A stretch of DNA of 64,000 bases from Pseudomonas cichorii (GCF_003700275.1 NZ_RBRE01000079.1:1-64000), one strand, 5' to 3'. Counted from the first letter of the stretch, positions 24,551 through 33,382 are shown. Notes: a model not told the origin generated them from the letters alone. Numbers and translations: made by a program.

Positions 24551-25561
24551 ATGGCGTTGAAATTAGGCGTAATCGGCACAGGCGCAATCGGTCGTGATCA
24601 TATCCGGCGTTGCAGCAAGACTCTGCTCGGCAGTCAGGTGGTGGCGGTCACCGATATCAATCTCGAACAGGCGGCCAGTGTGGTGCGTGAGCTGGATATC
24701 ACCGCTGAAGTCTATGCCGACGGCCACGCATTGATTGCTGCCCCGGATGTGCAGGCCATTCTGGTGACTTCCTGGGGCCCGACCCACGAAGAATTCGTGC
24801 TGGCGGCTATTGCCGCAGGCAAGCCGGTATTCTGCGAAAAACCCCTGGCGGTGACTGCAGAAGGCTGCCGCCGTATCGTCGATGCCGAAATCGCGTTCGG
24901 CAAGCGTCTGGTGCAAGTGGGCTTCATGCGTCCTTACGACGAAGGCTACCGGGCCCTGAAGTCCGTGATCGACAGCGGCCAGATCGGCGAGCCCTTGATG
25001 TTGCACTGCGCGCACCGCAACCCGACCGTGGGCGAGAACTACAAGACCGACATGGCGATCACCGACACCCTGATCCACGAGATCGACGTGCTGCGCTGGT
25101 TGCTCGACGATGACTATGTTTCGGTGCAAGTGGTATTTCCGCGCAAGTCCGGCAAGGCCTTTGCGCATCTCAAGGATCCGCAGATCGTGCTGCTGGAAAC
25201 CGCCAGGGGCACCCGCATCGACGTCGAGGTCTTCGTCAACTGTCAGTACGGTTATGACATCCAGTGCGAAGTGGTGGGCGAGAGCGGTATCGCCAGGTTG
25301 CCAGAGCCTTCGCAGGTGCAATTGCGCAGTGAGGCCAAGTTGTCGAATGCGATTCTCATGGACTGGAAGGATCGTTTCATCGCCGCCTATGACGTCGAAC
25401 TGCAGGCTTTCATCGATGGTGTGAATGCCGGTAAAGTCGGTGGTCCTTCAGCCTGGGATGGCTATGCCGCCGCCGTGACCGCCGATGCCTGCGTCGAGGC
25501 GCAGCAAAGTGCTGCGATCGTGCCGGTAACCCTGGGCAGTCGCCCGGCGTTCTACGACTGA
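24551..25561 (+). CDS. iolG: Myo-inositol 2-dehydrogenase
   Basis: 336 residues of the Gfo/Idh/MocA family. The Rossmann motif is GVIGTGAIGRDHIRRC and the cofactor-positioning EKP motif is in CEKPLAVTAEG. RPYDEGYRALK and the IHEIDVLRWLL segment (His and Asp of the active site) agree with inositol 2-dehydrogenase. It oxidises myo-inositol to 2-keto-myo-inositol with NAD+, the first step of the pathway. AACAGGAG lies upstream of the ATG. A second family member follows it. Confidence 0.92.
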   Translation: MALKLGVIGTGAIGRDHIRRCSKTLLGSQVVAVTDINLEQAASVVRELDITAEVYADGHALIAAPDVQAILVTSWGPTHEEFVLAAIAAGKPVFCEKPLAVTAEGCRRIVDAEIAFGKRLVQVGFMRPYDEGYRALKSVIDSGQIGEPLMLHCAHRNPTVGENYKTDMAITDTLIHEIDVLRWLLDDDYVSVQVVFPRKSGKAFAHLKDPQIVLLETARGTRIDVEVFVNCQYGYDIQCEVVGESGIARLPEPSQVQLRSEAKLSNAILMDWKDRFIAAYDVELQAFIDGVNAGKVGGPSAWDGYAAAVTADACVEAQQSAAIVPVTLGSRPAFYD

Positions 25562-25669
25562 GGCGGGCAGGGAAGAGCGTGCCGACGAGTCGGGCCGTTT
25601 CATGGCGGAACGACTCAACAGTGAACTGCTCAGATAGGGAACAAGGCTTACGGCTTCAAGGAGAACTGC

Positions 25670-26686
25670 ATGCGAACAGGATTGGTGGGCTACGGAAAGG
25701 GCGGGCGTTACTTTCACGCGCCGCTGCTCTCGAGTTTGCCCGATGCAACATTTGTCGGGGTGGTTACCCGCTCGGCCGAACGCCGACAGGAAGTGGCCAA
25801 GGATCACCCTGACGTTGCGACCTTCGATACCCTGGCCGATCTGGTCGCGGCCGGTGTCGATGTCGTGGTGATTTCCACTCCGCTGGCCTCGCGCCGCGCC
25901 CTGATCCTCGAAGCCATCGAGCTGGGCGTGAACGTGGTCAGCGATAAACCTTTTTCCGACGATGCCGCCCAGGCCCGTGAGTTTGTCGAGGCGGCGCAGC
26001 GGCGCGGTGTGCAGCTCAGTGTCTATCAGAACCGGCGCTGGGATTCGGACTTTCTCACGTTACGCAAGCTGATCGACAGCAATGTGCTGGGTCCGGTCAG
26101 TCGTTTTGAATCCAGCATCGAACGCTATTCGCCAAGGTCGGTGGGCAAGACCAGCGGCGGCGGCCTGCTGCGTGATCTCGGCAGCCATCTGGTGGATCAG
26201 GCCCTGGTGCTGTTCGGCCCGGTCAGTCGGGTGTATGCCGAACTGCAGTGTTCCGCGGCGGATGCGCCGGACCACGCCTTCTTCATATCCTTGACCCATG
26301 CCAATGGTGTCGTTTCGCATCTGTCTGGCAGTTGCCTGCAGAACAGCCCGAGGCCGCGCTTCCGGGTCAGCGGGCCACAGGGTTGCTACAGCGTCGAAGG
26401 CCTGGACGGCCAGGAAGCGGCGGCACTGGCAGGTTTGACACCCAAATCGGAGGGCGAGCGCTGGGGCGTCGAAGAACATCGCCGCTGGGGCTGGTTCGAG
26501 CAGGGCGATCACCGTGAGCGGGTGCCCTCGGAGCAGGGCTGCTGGCTCGAGTTCTATCGGCAGTTGCAGGATTCCATCGACGGTAACGGGCGCAATCCCG
26601 TGGACCCGAACGATGCAGTCGCGACAGCCGTGGTGCTGGATTCTGCACGTTTGAGTGCCAGGGAAGGGCGAGTGATTACAGTCTAG
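25670..26686 (+). CDS. Second Gfo/Idh/MocA family dehydrogenase
   Basis: 338 residues. Rossmann motif GLVGYGKGGRYFHAPLL; the usual EKP is DKP here (VVSDKPFSDDA); the active-site region is GGGLLRDLGSHLVDQAL. This pattern belongs to the subgroup that includes scyllo-inositol dehydrogenases (IolW/IolX/YvaA-like) rather than IolG itself. It probably lets scyllo- or another inositol isomer enter the pathway, or acts as an NADPH-dependent inosose reductase; the exact substrate is inferred. AAGGAG is well placed before the ATG. It is the last gene before the hairpin at 26713. Confidence 0.85.
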   Translation: MRTGLVGYGKGGRYFHAPLLSSLPDATFVGVVTRSAERRQEVAKDHPDVATFDTLADLVAAGVDVVVISTPLASRRALILEAIELGVNVVSDKPFSDDAAQAREFVEAAQRRGVQLSVYQNRRWDSDFLTLRKLIDSNVLGPVSRFESSIERYSPRSVGKTSGGGLLRDLGSHLVDQALVLFGPVSRVYAELQCSAADAPDHAFFISLTHANGVVSHLSGSCLQNSPRPRFRVSGPQGCYSVEGLDGQEAAALAGLTPKSEGERWGVEEHRRWGWFEQGDHRERVPSEQGCWLEFYRQLQDSIDGNGRNPVDPNDAVATAVVLDSARLSAREGRVITV

Positions 26687-26712
26687 ATCGACGTTTTTCC
26701 AGTGTTGTACCC

Positions 26713-26747
26713 AAGCCCTGGTTCTCTTCAGCAGAGAGCCGGGGCTT
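26713..26747 (+). terminator. Hairpin at the end of the catabolic iol unit
   Basis: AAGCCCTGGTTCTCT (26713-26727) pairs with AGAGAGCCGGGGCTT (26733-26747) with two mismatches around a five-base loop. It lies 26 bases after the stop of the last catabolic gene. No T-run follows, so it may attenuate or protect the mRNA rather than end it fully. Confidence 0.5.
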
Positions 26748-26808
26748 GCTGCAATGGCCATTTGAAACAGGAGCAAGAAAAACATAATAAAATTCTAAAA
26801 TTGGTTGA

Positions 26809-26828
26809 ATTGGAAAATATTTTCCAAT
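26809..26828. promoter_or_regulatory. Putative IolR operator ahead of the ABC importer
   Basis: ATTGGAAAATATTTTCCAAT is a perfect 20-base palindrome with GGAA-N6-TTCC at its core (GGAA 26812-26815, TTCC 26822-26825). It is the best-formed operator candidate in the region and nearly identical to the site before iolC. It lies in a 494-base gap and implies a separate inositol-controlled promoter for the transporter genes. Confidence 0.7.
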
Positions 26829-26935
26829 AAAGTCGTTTTCAGGTTGCCGACTATCGAATCACCTGCGCTGTCAGATCCGTCTGAAGGTCGTAGGAAACAA
26901 GCAAACAAAAACAAGACAAAAGATAGGTACCGTCG

Positions 26936-27118
26936 ATGAAAACCCTCACCCCTACTGGTGCCCGTGCTCCAAAGGCCCGGCACTCTGCCCCCTCATCATT
27001 CTGGATCTCTGTCATGGAGCGTTTCCTGACGCTTGTCGCACGTGGCATGTGCGTCCGGGACAAGGATGCGTTGCTGTTCTGCATACCCGGCGCCACAGGC
27101 ATTCGCCTGCCGAAATAA
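26936..27118 (+). CDS. Possible 60-residue leader peptide or small protein
   Basis: An open frame between the operator and the transporter gene encodes 60 residues: a basic Ser/Pro-rich first half (KTLTPTGARAPKARHSAPSS) and a hydrophobic stretch (VMERFLTLVARGM) in the second. AGGT lies ahead of the ATG, a weak ribosome site. Codon use is moderately GC3-rich. No family is recognised and it could be chance. Together with the hairpin and the operator, this is all that is seen in the 26687-27180 gap. Confidence 0.3.
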   Translation: MKTLTPTGARAPKARHSAPSSFWISVMERFLTLVARGMCVRDKDALLFCIPGATGIRLPK

Positions 27119-27180
27119 CCCGCTCTTCGCTACGTCGTTACCAAGTCTGAACAACAACAAGAATTTGGAGACAGACCTTC

Positions 27181-28110
27181 ATGAAGACCAAGATTCGTTT
27201 CACCTCACTGGCTCTGGCATTGATGCTGGGCAGCGGTACGGCACTGGCCGATATCAAAATCGGTGTTGCCATGTCGCAGTTCGATGACACCTGGCTGACC
27301 TACCTGCGCGATGACATGAGCGCCAAGGCCAAATCCATGCCTGACGGGGTGTCGCTGCAATTCGTCGATGCCCGTGCAGATGTGAATAAACAGATCGATC
27401 AGGTGCAGGAACTCATCGGCAAGAAAGTCGACGCGCTGATCGTCAACCCGGTCGATACCGCCGCCACCGCCCGCATCACCAAGTCCGCCACCGCCGCCGG
27501 TATTCCGCTGGTGTACGTCAATCGCCGTCCCGATGATCCGAAACTGCCCGAAGGCGTGGCTACCGTCACTTCGGACGATATCGAGGCCGGTCGCCTGCAG
27601 ATGCAGTACATCGCGGAAAAGATGGGCGGCAAGGGCAACGTCATGATCCTGTTGGGCGACCTGGCCAACAACTCCACGCAAAACCGCACCAAGGGCGTGA
27701 AAGAGGTGCTGAGCAAATACCCTGACATCAAGATCGAACAGGAACAGACCGGTATCTGGGCACGCCAGAAAGGTATGGACCTGACCAACGACTGGATCAC
27801 CCAGGGCAAGGAATTCAATGCGGTGCTGGCCAATAACGATGAAATGGCGATTGGTGCGGCCATGGCCCTGAAGCAGGCAGGCGTCAAGAAAGGCAGCGTG
27901 TTTGTTGCCGGCGTCGACGGCACGCCCGATGGCCTGAATGCCGTGACCCGCGGCGACCTGACGGTTTCGGTGTATCAGGATGCCAAGGGCCAGGCCAATG
28001 GCGCGATCGACGCCGCCGTGAAAATGGCCAGGAAAGAAAAGGTCGAGCCCCAGGCCATCGTGATTCCGTATCGCCTTATCACGCCTGAAAACGTCGCCAC
28101 CTTCAAATAA
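27181..28110 (+). CDS. Sugar (inositol) ABC transporter substrate-binding protein
   Basis: 309 residues. A signal peptide (MKTKIRFTSLALALMLGSGTALA) is followed by a periplasmic-binding-protein type 1 fold of the ribose/galactose-binding class: IKIGVAMSQFDDTWLTYLRDDM, DALIVNPVDTAATARIT, PLVYVNRRPDD and FVAGVDGTPDGLNAV. Similar to inositol-binding IbpA/YtfQ-type proteins; inositol as ligand is inferred from the operator and the neighbouring catabolic genes. TTGGAG precedes the ATG. First gene of the transport unit. Confidence 0.88.
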   Translation: MKTKIRFTSLALALMLGSGTALADIKIGVAMSQFDDTWLTYLRDDMSAKAKSMPDGVSLQFVDARADVNKQIDQVQELIGKKVDALIVNPVDTAATARITKSATAAGIPLVYVNRRPDDPKLPEGVATVTSDDIEAGRLQMQYIAEKMGGKGNVMILLGDLANNSTQNRTKGVKEVLSKYPDIKIEQEQTGIWARQKGMDLTNDWITQGKEFNAVLANNDEMAIGAAMALKQAGVKKGSVFVAGVDGTPDGLNAVTRGDLTVSVYQDAKGQANGAIDAAVKMARKEKVEPQAIVIPYRLITPENVATFK

Positions 28111-28181
28111 AAACAGTGAACAGGCCAGGGAGGGCTTGCCACATAGCCTCCCACAGCCTGTTGCTTGAGGAGTTTGTGATC

Positions 28182-29765
28182 ATGTTCGGTTCCGCTACTG
28201 CTACCCGCCATGCTCAGCGCGATACGCCGTCCGCTGCCCCTGTCGATGATCGTGCAGCCACTGATGTTCCATCCCCCTACCTGTTGGAAATCAGCAATAT
28301 CAGCAAGGGTTTTCCGGGCGTCATTGCGCTCAATGACGTGCAGTTGAGGGTTCGCCCCGGCACGGTGCTGGCCTTGATGGGTGAGAATGGCGCCGGCAAG
28401 TCGACCCTGATGAAGATCATTGCCGGGATTTACCAGCCCGATGCCGGCGAGATTCGTCTGCGCGGCAATCCGATCCGCTTCGATACGCCTTTGGCGGCCT
28501 TGCAGGCGGGGATCGCGATGATCCATCAGGAACTGAACCTGATGCCGTTCATGAGCATTGCCGAGAACATCTGGATCGGTCGCGAACAACTCAACAGCCT
28601 GCACATGGTCGATCACCGGGAAATGTTCCGCTGCACCGCCGAGCTGCTGGAGCGCTTGCGCATCAAGCTCGATCCGCAGGAACTGGTCGGCAACCTGAGC
28701 ATTGCCGAGCGGCAGATGGTGGAGATTGCCAAGGCGGTTTCCTATGACTCCGACATCCTGATCATGGACGAGCCGACTTCGGCCATTACCGAGACCGAAG
28801 TTGCTCATCTGTTCTCGATCATTGGCGACCTGCGCGCGCAGGGCAAGGGCATCATTTACATCACTCACAAGATGAGCGAGGTGTTTGAAATCGCCGATGA
28901 AGTCGCGGTATTCCGTGACGGCGCCTATATCGGTCTGCAGCGCGCCGAAAGCATGGACGGCGACAGCCTGATCTCGATGATGGTCGGACGCGAACTGACC
29001 CAGCTTTTTCCCGAACGCGAAAAACCGATTGGCGATCTGCTGCTGTCGGTGCGTGACCTGAGCCTGGACAGGGTATTCCAGGGCGTGTCCTTCGATCTGC
29101 ATGCCGGCGAGATTCTTGGGATTGCCGGGCTGATGGGCTCCGGCAGGACCAATGTGGCCGAAACCCTGTTTGGCATATCGCCCAGCCAGGGCGGCGAAAT
29201 CCAGCTCGACGGCGTTCCGGTGCGCATCACCGATCCGCATCAGGCGATTGAAAAAGGCTTCGCGCTGCTGACCGAGGATCGCAAGCTCACCGGCCTGTTT
29301 CCATGCCTGTCGGTGATGGAAAACATGGAAATGGCCGTTCTGGCCAACTATGCGGGCAATGGCTTCGTCCAGCAGAAAGCCTTGCGCGGGCTGTGTGAAG
29401 AAATGTGCAAGAAGTTGCGGGTCAAGACGCCGTCCCTGGAGCAGTGCATCGATACGCTCTCGGGCGGCAATCAGCAGAAGGCATTGCTGGCTCGCTGGCT
29501 GATGACCAACCCCAGAATTCTGATTCTCGATGAGCCGACCCGCGGTATCGATGTGGGGGCCAAGGCGGAGATCTATCGCCTGATTTCCTTCCTGGCTGGC
29601 GAAGGCATGGCTGTGATCATGATTTCCTCGGAATTGCCCGAAGTGCTGGGCATGAGCGACCGGGTCATGGTCATGCATGAAGGCGAAATGATGGGCATCC
29701 TCGATCGCAGTGAGGCTACCCAGGAAAAAGTCATGCATCTGGCTTCCGGCCATTTGGTTCACTGA
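28182..29765 (+). CDS. Sugar ABC transporter ATP-binding protein (two ABC domains)
   Basis: 527 residues with two ABC modules, as in RbsA/MglA/IatA. Module 1: Walker A GENGAGKSTLMK, signature LSIAERQMVEIAKAV (NLS form), Walker B ILIMDEPTSAIT. Module 2: Walker A degenerate (GLMGSGRTNVAETL), signature LSGGNQQKALLARWL, Walker B ILILDEPTRGID. A degenerate second P-loop is usual for this family. An N-terminal tail of about 35 residues precedes module 1. GAGGAG at 28167-28172 favours the ATG at 28182; a GTG at 28176 is possible. Confidence 0.9.
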   Translation: MFGSATATRHAQRDTPSAAPVDDRAATDVPSPYLLEISNISKGFPGVIALNDVQLRVRPGTVLALMGENGAGKSTLMKIIAGIYQPDAGEIRLRGNPIRFDTPLAALQAGIAMIHQELNLMPFMSIAENIWIGREQLNSLHMVDHREMFRCTAELLERLRIKLDPQELVGNLSIAERQMVEIAKAVSYDSDILIMDEPTSAITETEVAHLFSIIGDLRAQGKGIIYITHKMSEVFEIADEVAVFRDGAYIGLQRAESMDGDSLISMMVGRELTQLFPEREKPIGDLLLSVRDLSLDRVFQGVSFDLHAGEILGIAGLMGSGRTNVAETLFGISPSQGGEIQLDGVPVRITDPHQAIEKGFALLTEDRKLTGLFPCLSVMENMEMAVLANYAGNGFVQQKALRGLCEEMCKKLRVKTPSLEQCIDTLSGGNQQKALLARWLMTNPRILILDEPTRGIDVGAKAEIYRLISFLAGEGMAVIMISSELPEVLGMSDRVMVMHEGEMMGILDRSEATQEKVMHLASGHLVH

Positions 29766-29813
29766 GTTCGCCCGGCCGGGCGCGTGCAGAAGAAGAACAA
29801 GAGGGAAAACAAA

Positions 29814-30839
29814 ATGAGCAACGCGATCTCGCAAAACAAACCGGCGCTGGCGCCGACCAAGAACAAACGGCGGCTGCCTACCGAGCTGAGTATTTTCCTG
29901 GTGCTGATCGGTATCGGACTGATCTTCGAGCTGTTTGGCTGGATCGTCCGCGATCAGAGCTTCCTGCTCAACTCCCAGCGACTGGTGCTGATGATTCTGC
30001 AAGTCTCGATCATTGGTCTGCTGGCCATCGGTGTCACGCAAGTCATCATTACCACGGGTATCGACCTGTCGTCCGGCTCGGTGCTGGCCCTGTCGGCGAT
30101 GATTGCCGCGAGTCTGGCGCAGACTTCCGACTTCTCCCGGGCGGTGTTCCCGTCGCTCACCGACTTGCCGGTCTGGATTCCGGTGGTGGTGGGGCTGGGG
30201 GTCGGTCTGCTGGCCGGGGCGATCAACGGCAGCATCATTGCCATTACCGGAATTCCACCGTTCATTGCGACCCTGGGCATGATGGTTTCTGCCCGTGGCC
30301 TGGCGCGTTTCTACACTGAAGGCCAGCCAGTGAGCATGCTTTCGGATTCCTATACCGCCATTGGCCAGGGAGCGATGCCGGTCATCATCTTCCTGGTGGT
30401 CGCGGTGATTTTCCATATTGCCCTGCGCTACACCAAGTACGGCAAGTACACCTACGCCATTGGCGGCAACATGCAGGCTGCGCGGACTTCTGGTATCAAC
30501 GTCAAGCGCCATCTGGTCATCGTCTACAGCATCGCCGGCCTGCTGGCCGGGCTGGCTGGTGTGGTCGCTTCGGCACGGGCTGCGACCGGGCAGGCGGGGA
30601 TGGGCATGTCCTATGAGCTGGATGCAATTGCCGCAGCGGTCATCGGCGGAACCAGCCTGGCCGGTGGCGTCGGGCGGATTACCGGCACGGTAATCGGCGC
30701 ACTGATCCTCGGCGTCATGGCCAGCGGTTTTACCTTTATTGGTGTGGATGCCTATGTACAGGACATCATCAAGGGGTTGATCATTGTGGTTGCCGTGGTG
30801 ATCGATCAGTATCGCAACAAGCGCAAAGCCAAGCGCTGA
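29814..30839 (+). CDS. Sugar ABC transporter permease
   Basis: 341 residues with eight to ten hydrophobic helices after a basic cytoplasmic N-terminus (KNKRRLPTE). Family markers of RbsC-like permeases are present: GVTQVIITTGIDLSSGSVLALSAM, INGSIIAITGIPPFIATLGMM and YAIGGNMQAARTSGINV. It is the last gene of the inositol importer and is followed by a clear terminator. GAGGGA lies before the ATG at 29814. Confidence 0.9.
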   Translation: MSNAISQNKPALAPTKNKRRLPTELSIFLVLIGIGLIFELFGWIVRDQSFLLNSQRLVLMILQVSIIGLLAIGVTQVIITTGIDLSSGSVLALSAMIAASLAQTSDFSRAVFPSLTDLPVWIPVVVGLGVGLLAGAINGSIIAITGIPPFIATLGMMVSARGLARFYTEGQPVSMLSDSYTAIGQGAMPVIIFLVVAVIFHIALRYTKYGKYTYAIGGNMQAARTSGINVKRHLVIVYSIAGLLAGLAGVVASARAATGQAGMGMSYELDAIAAAVIGGTSLAGGVGRITGTVIGALILGVMASGFTFIGVDAYVQDIIKGLIIVVAVVIDQYRNKRKAKR

Positions 30840-30857
30840 TAGCGAACGATCCAGTAT

Positions 30858-30888
30858 AAAGGGCCATTCCTGGCCCTTTTGTGCTTTT
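30858..30888 (+). terminator. Rho-independent terminator of the importer operon
   Basis: AAAGGGCCA (30858-30866), loop TTCC, TGGCCCTTT (30871-30879), then TTGTGCTTTT. A 9-bp perfect stem with a T-rich tail, 19 bases after the permease stop. Confidence 0.85.
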
Positions 30889-31133
30889 CAGCTGGCCGGA
30901 ACTGATCATTGAAAGCAGAGTCAGAGGCTCTTCGGAGAGGTATCCATGCCCGGCTTCATGGGGCTTCAATGCAGTTGTTGTACAAAATCCCTTCAATTGT
31001 ATTGCCGACGGGGCAAGCCGGGCTTAGACTGCCGCCCCTCGTAAATTGAGTGCCTGGTGGCGCTTGGAGATCATGGCGCTTTTACGGCAACGTTGAGCCG
31101 CTCCTCAATGCACGTTTTTTTATAGAGAAATCA

Positions 31134-31538
31134 ATGACAAAGGAAAAGTTGCTGGCCATGCCGGCCGATGACTACATGAATGCTGAACAGCATGCTTTCT
31201 TCGTCGAGCTGTTGCAGTCCATGAAGGTCGAAATCCACGAGCGTATCGAGCAGAGCCGCATTGCCATCGAAAGCCTGGACACTCCGGCCGACCCTGCCGA
31301 TGCTGCTTCGGTAGAAGAAGAGCGTCACTGGCTGGTGAATGTCATCGACCGCGACCAGCGCATGTTGCCTCAGCTGGAAATGGCTCTGGCACGTATTGCC
31401 GATGACAGCTTTGGCTGGTGCGACGACAGTGGTGAGCCAATCGGCCTGAAGCGTCTGCTGATCAGCCCGACGACCAAATATTGCATCGAGGCGCAAGAGC
31501 GCCACGAGCAGATCGACAAGCACCAGCGCCAGGCCTGA
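31134..31538 (+). CDS. DksA/TraR family protein lacking half of the zinc finger (DksA2-like)
   Basis: 134 residues, the length of Pseudomonas DksA2. A coiled-coil region (about residues 25-85) leads to the tip acidic residues of the DksA type. The C-terminal finger retains C96 and C117 but has S99 and A120 where DksA has the other two zinc-binding cysteines (WCDDSGEP...KYCIEA). Such proteins bind the RNA polymerase secondary channel and can replace DksA when zinc is scarce. No recognisable Zur box was found in the 294-base upstream gap, so zinc control is not supported by the sequence. The ATG at 31134 is preferred over an upstream in-frame ATG at 31050. Confidence 0.8.
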   Translation: MTKEKLLAMPADDYMNAEQHAFFVELLQSMKVEIHERIEQSRIAIESLDTPADPADAASVEEERHWLVNVIDRDQRMLPQLEMALARIADDSFGWCDDSGEPIGLKRLLISPTTKYCIEAQERHEQIDKHQRQA

Positions 31539-31567
31539 TCCTCAGGCCTGAGTGGGATGTTACCTGA

Positions 31568-31597
31568 CCGGGAGGCTATTTTAGCCTCCCGGTTTTG
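31568..31597 (+). terminator. Rho-independent terminator after the DksA2-like gene
   Basis: CCGGGAGGCTA (31568-31578), three-base loop, TAGCCTCCCGG (31582-31592), then TTTTGTTGT. A perfect 11-bp stem with a T-tail, 30 bases after the stop. Confidence 0.92.
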
Positions 31598-31900
31598 TTG
31601 TGCCTGTAATTTATTCATCGGCCGATGCTGATACACACATCTATAACCCGTTCACTAAAGAGTGTTGATCAAGGTATTACAGGCTCTGTGTTTGTTATCC
31701 TGAATGTCACTTTTCTTGTTTATTGTGGTATTTGTTTATTGTTTAGTTTGAATAGTATTGATTCGGTTTGTAGGATTGCTCTGTAAATTCTTCCATTGCT
31801 TGACTGTTGTCCGCTGTTAGGCAAGCTGTTTAATCAATTGTATTTAAATTGGTTAAAGGGCAGTCGCGCAAAGTGGCTGTTTTCTATGGATGGATGGAAG
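31598..31900. other. AT-rich gap ahead of the Tle1-like effector gene
   Basis: No gene is seen. The stretch is markedly AT-rich compared with its surroundings (runs such as TTTCTTGTTTATTG and AATTGTATTTAAATTGG). This points to acquired DNA or to a strongly silenced promoter region of the following gene. No confident -35/-10 pair was chosen. Confidence 0.5.
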
Positions 31901-33382
31901 ATGAAAAATACATGGACGGTTAGTCAGAAGTCGGCAGTGCCGGGCACGGCGGTGCTGCATGTTACGGTGCGTGCAGGCCTGTTTTTCGACGGTACAGGCA
32001 ATAATCGCGTCAATAGCCAGATAGGCGCCGATTGTCGCGCCATGATGGAAATAAATAATGGCAAGCACATAGCCGAGTGTTCGGGACGGCACTCCGACCC
32101 CAACAGCAGCTATAGTAATGATTTGAGTAATATTGCCCGTCTGGTTGCACTTTATCGTCATCAATATGTTGCCCGCAATGACGGTCAGGGTTTGAAGGTA
32201 TATTGGCCGATTTATATCAGTGGCGCGGGTACAACTTCCGGTGCAGGGGATTCTCTGTGGCCCGGACAAAGTTTCGGGCGCGGCGCCACGGGCGTTGTTG
32301 CCAAGGCCGAGCATGCAATCAAGAAGCTGGCTTCTCGTCTGAAAGCATTTGCACTGGATAATCCCGGATGCGTCATCGAAGCCCTGGAGCTGGATGTTTT
32401 CGGTTTCAGTCGCGGCGCTGCTTCGGCCCGGCACTTTATCAATGAGGTGCTCAGGCAGGCTCAGGGTGCGCTCGAACCGGCACTGGCAAGTCGCAAGGTC
32501 CCGTTGGCTGCGGATTTTGCCTGGGACAATGACAGCGTCAGGGTCATGGTGGTCGGCCTGTTCGATACGGTGGCGGCGATTGGCAGTTTCAAGGATTTCT
32601 ACAATGTCCGCGATTCGTTCAGCAAGCGGGTCAATCTCTATCTGCCTCCAGGCTGTGCACGGCAGGTGCTGCATCTGGTGGCGCGTGACGAGTCGCGGCG
32701 CAACTTTGCGCTCAACAGCGTTGCGCCCGAGTGGAGTCGGGAAATCGTGCTGCCGGGCGCGCATGCCGATATTGGCGGGGGTTATCCGCCGCAGATGGAA
32801 GAAAAGCTCCTGCTGACCCGGCCACGCATGAGTGTGGCCAGCCGTGACAATCCTTGTGAGGCGAGTTCTGCCTGGCAACAGGCGCAGGACGACTTGCAGG
32901 CAATGGAGGCCGGGCAGTGGATTGATCCGCTGGATCAGCAGGCGTCATTGCGGGTGGAATGCTGCGAAACCTATGGGCATGCGCGCAGTGCTGCCTTCGG
33001 ACTCAAGGCGGTAATGGCGGCGGCCTGTCTGCGGCGGCAGGTTTTCGGGCATCTATCACGAGTGCATCTGCGGGTCATGCATGCGCTGGCCTGCGATGAA
33101 GGCGTGCCGTTCGAGCCCGTTCCCGACACCCAGGAGTTGCAACTGGTGCCGGAGCTTGAAGGTATTTCACGCAAATTGATCAGCTATGCCCGGGGCGGTG
33201 CCTATACGCTGGACGAGTCTGAGGAGCGCCTGCTGCGCTGGCGTTATATTCATCACTCTGCGCACTGGAATGCGATCATCGGTCGAGTCGGCAGTTTCAG
33301 CGATGCGGTATTCGTGCATGCGCCCGAACCGGGTGGCCGGGTCCGGTATCCGAATGCAAGCCATTCCGGATACCGGAATTGA
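31901..33382 (+). CDS. Tle1-like (DUF2235) type VI secretion phospholipase effector
   Basis: 493 residues of the DUF2235 alpha/beta-hydrolase family. Near the N-terminus, RAGLFFDGTGNNRVN is the typical opening. The nucleophile elbow is S170 in VFGFSRGAASAR. Further catalytic-region residues are D222 (GLFDTVAAIG) and H288 (PGAHADIGGGYP). These match Tle1 effectors that cleave phospholipids of rival cells after T6SS delivery. No VgrG, Hcp, PAAR or lipoprotein immunity gene is adjacent, so delivery and self-protection must come from elsewhere or the protein is a housekeeping DUF2235 hydrolase. The start is uncertain: ATG at 31901 follows GGATGGAAG; others lie at 31886 and 31796. Confidence 0.78.
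   Translation: MKNTWTVSQKSAVPGTAVLHVTVRAGLFFDGTGNNRVNSQIGADCRAMMEINNGKHIAECSGRHSDPNSSYSNDLSNIARLVALYRHQYVARNDGQGLKVYWPIYISGAGTTSGAGDSLWPGQSFGRGATGVVAKAEHAIKKLASRLKAFALDNPGCVIEALELDVFGFSRGAASARHFINEVLRQAQGALEPALASRKVPLAADFAWDNDSVRVMVVGLFDTVAAIGSFKDFYNVRDSFSKRVNLYLPPGCARQVLHLVARDESRRNFALNSVAPEWSREIVLPGAHADIGGGYPPQMEEKLLLTRPRMSVASRDNPCEASSAWQQAQDDLQAMEAGQWIDPLDQQASLRVECCETYGHARSAAFGLKAVMAAACLRRQVFGHLSRVHLRVMHALACDEGVPFEPVPDTQELQLVPELEGISRKLISYARGGAYTLDESEERLLRWRYIHHSAHWNAIIGRVGSFSDAVFVHAPEPGGRVRYPNASHSGYRN

Noticed and set aside
27975..30512. An 845-codon antisense frame across the importer genes
   Set aside because: It lies opposite three well-identified ABC transporter genes; the product is Gln/His/Arg-rich, with no domain.
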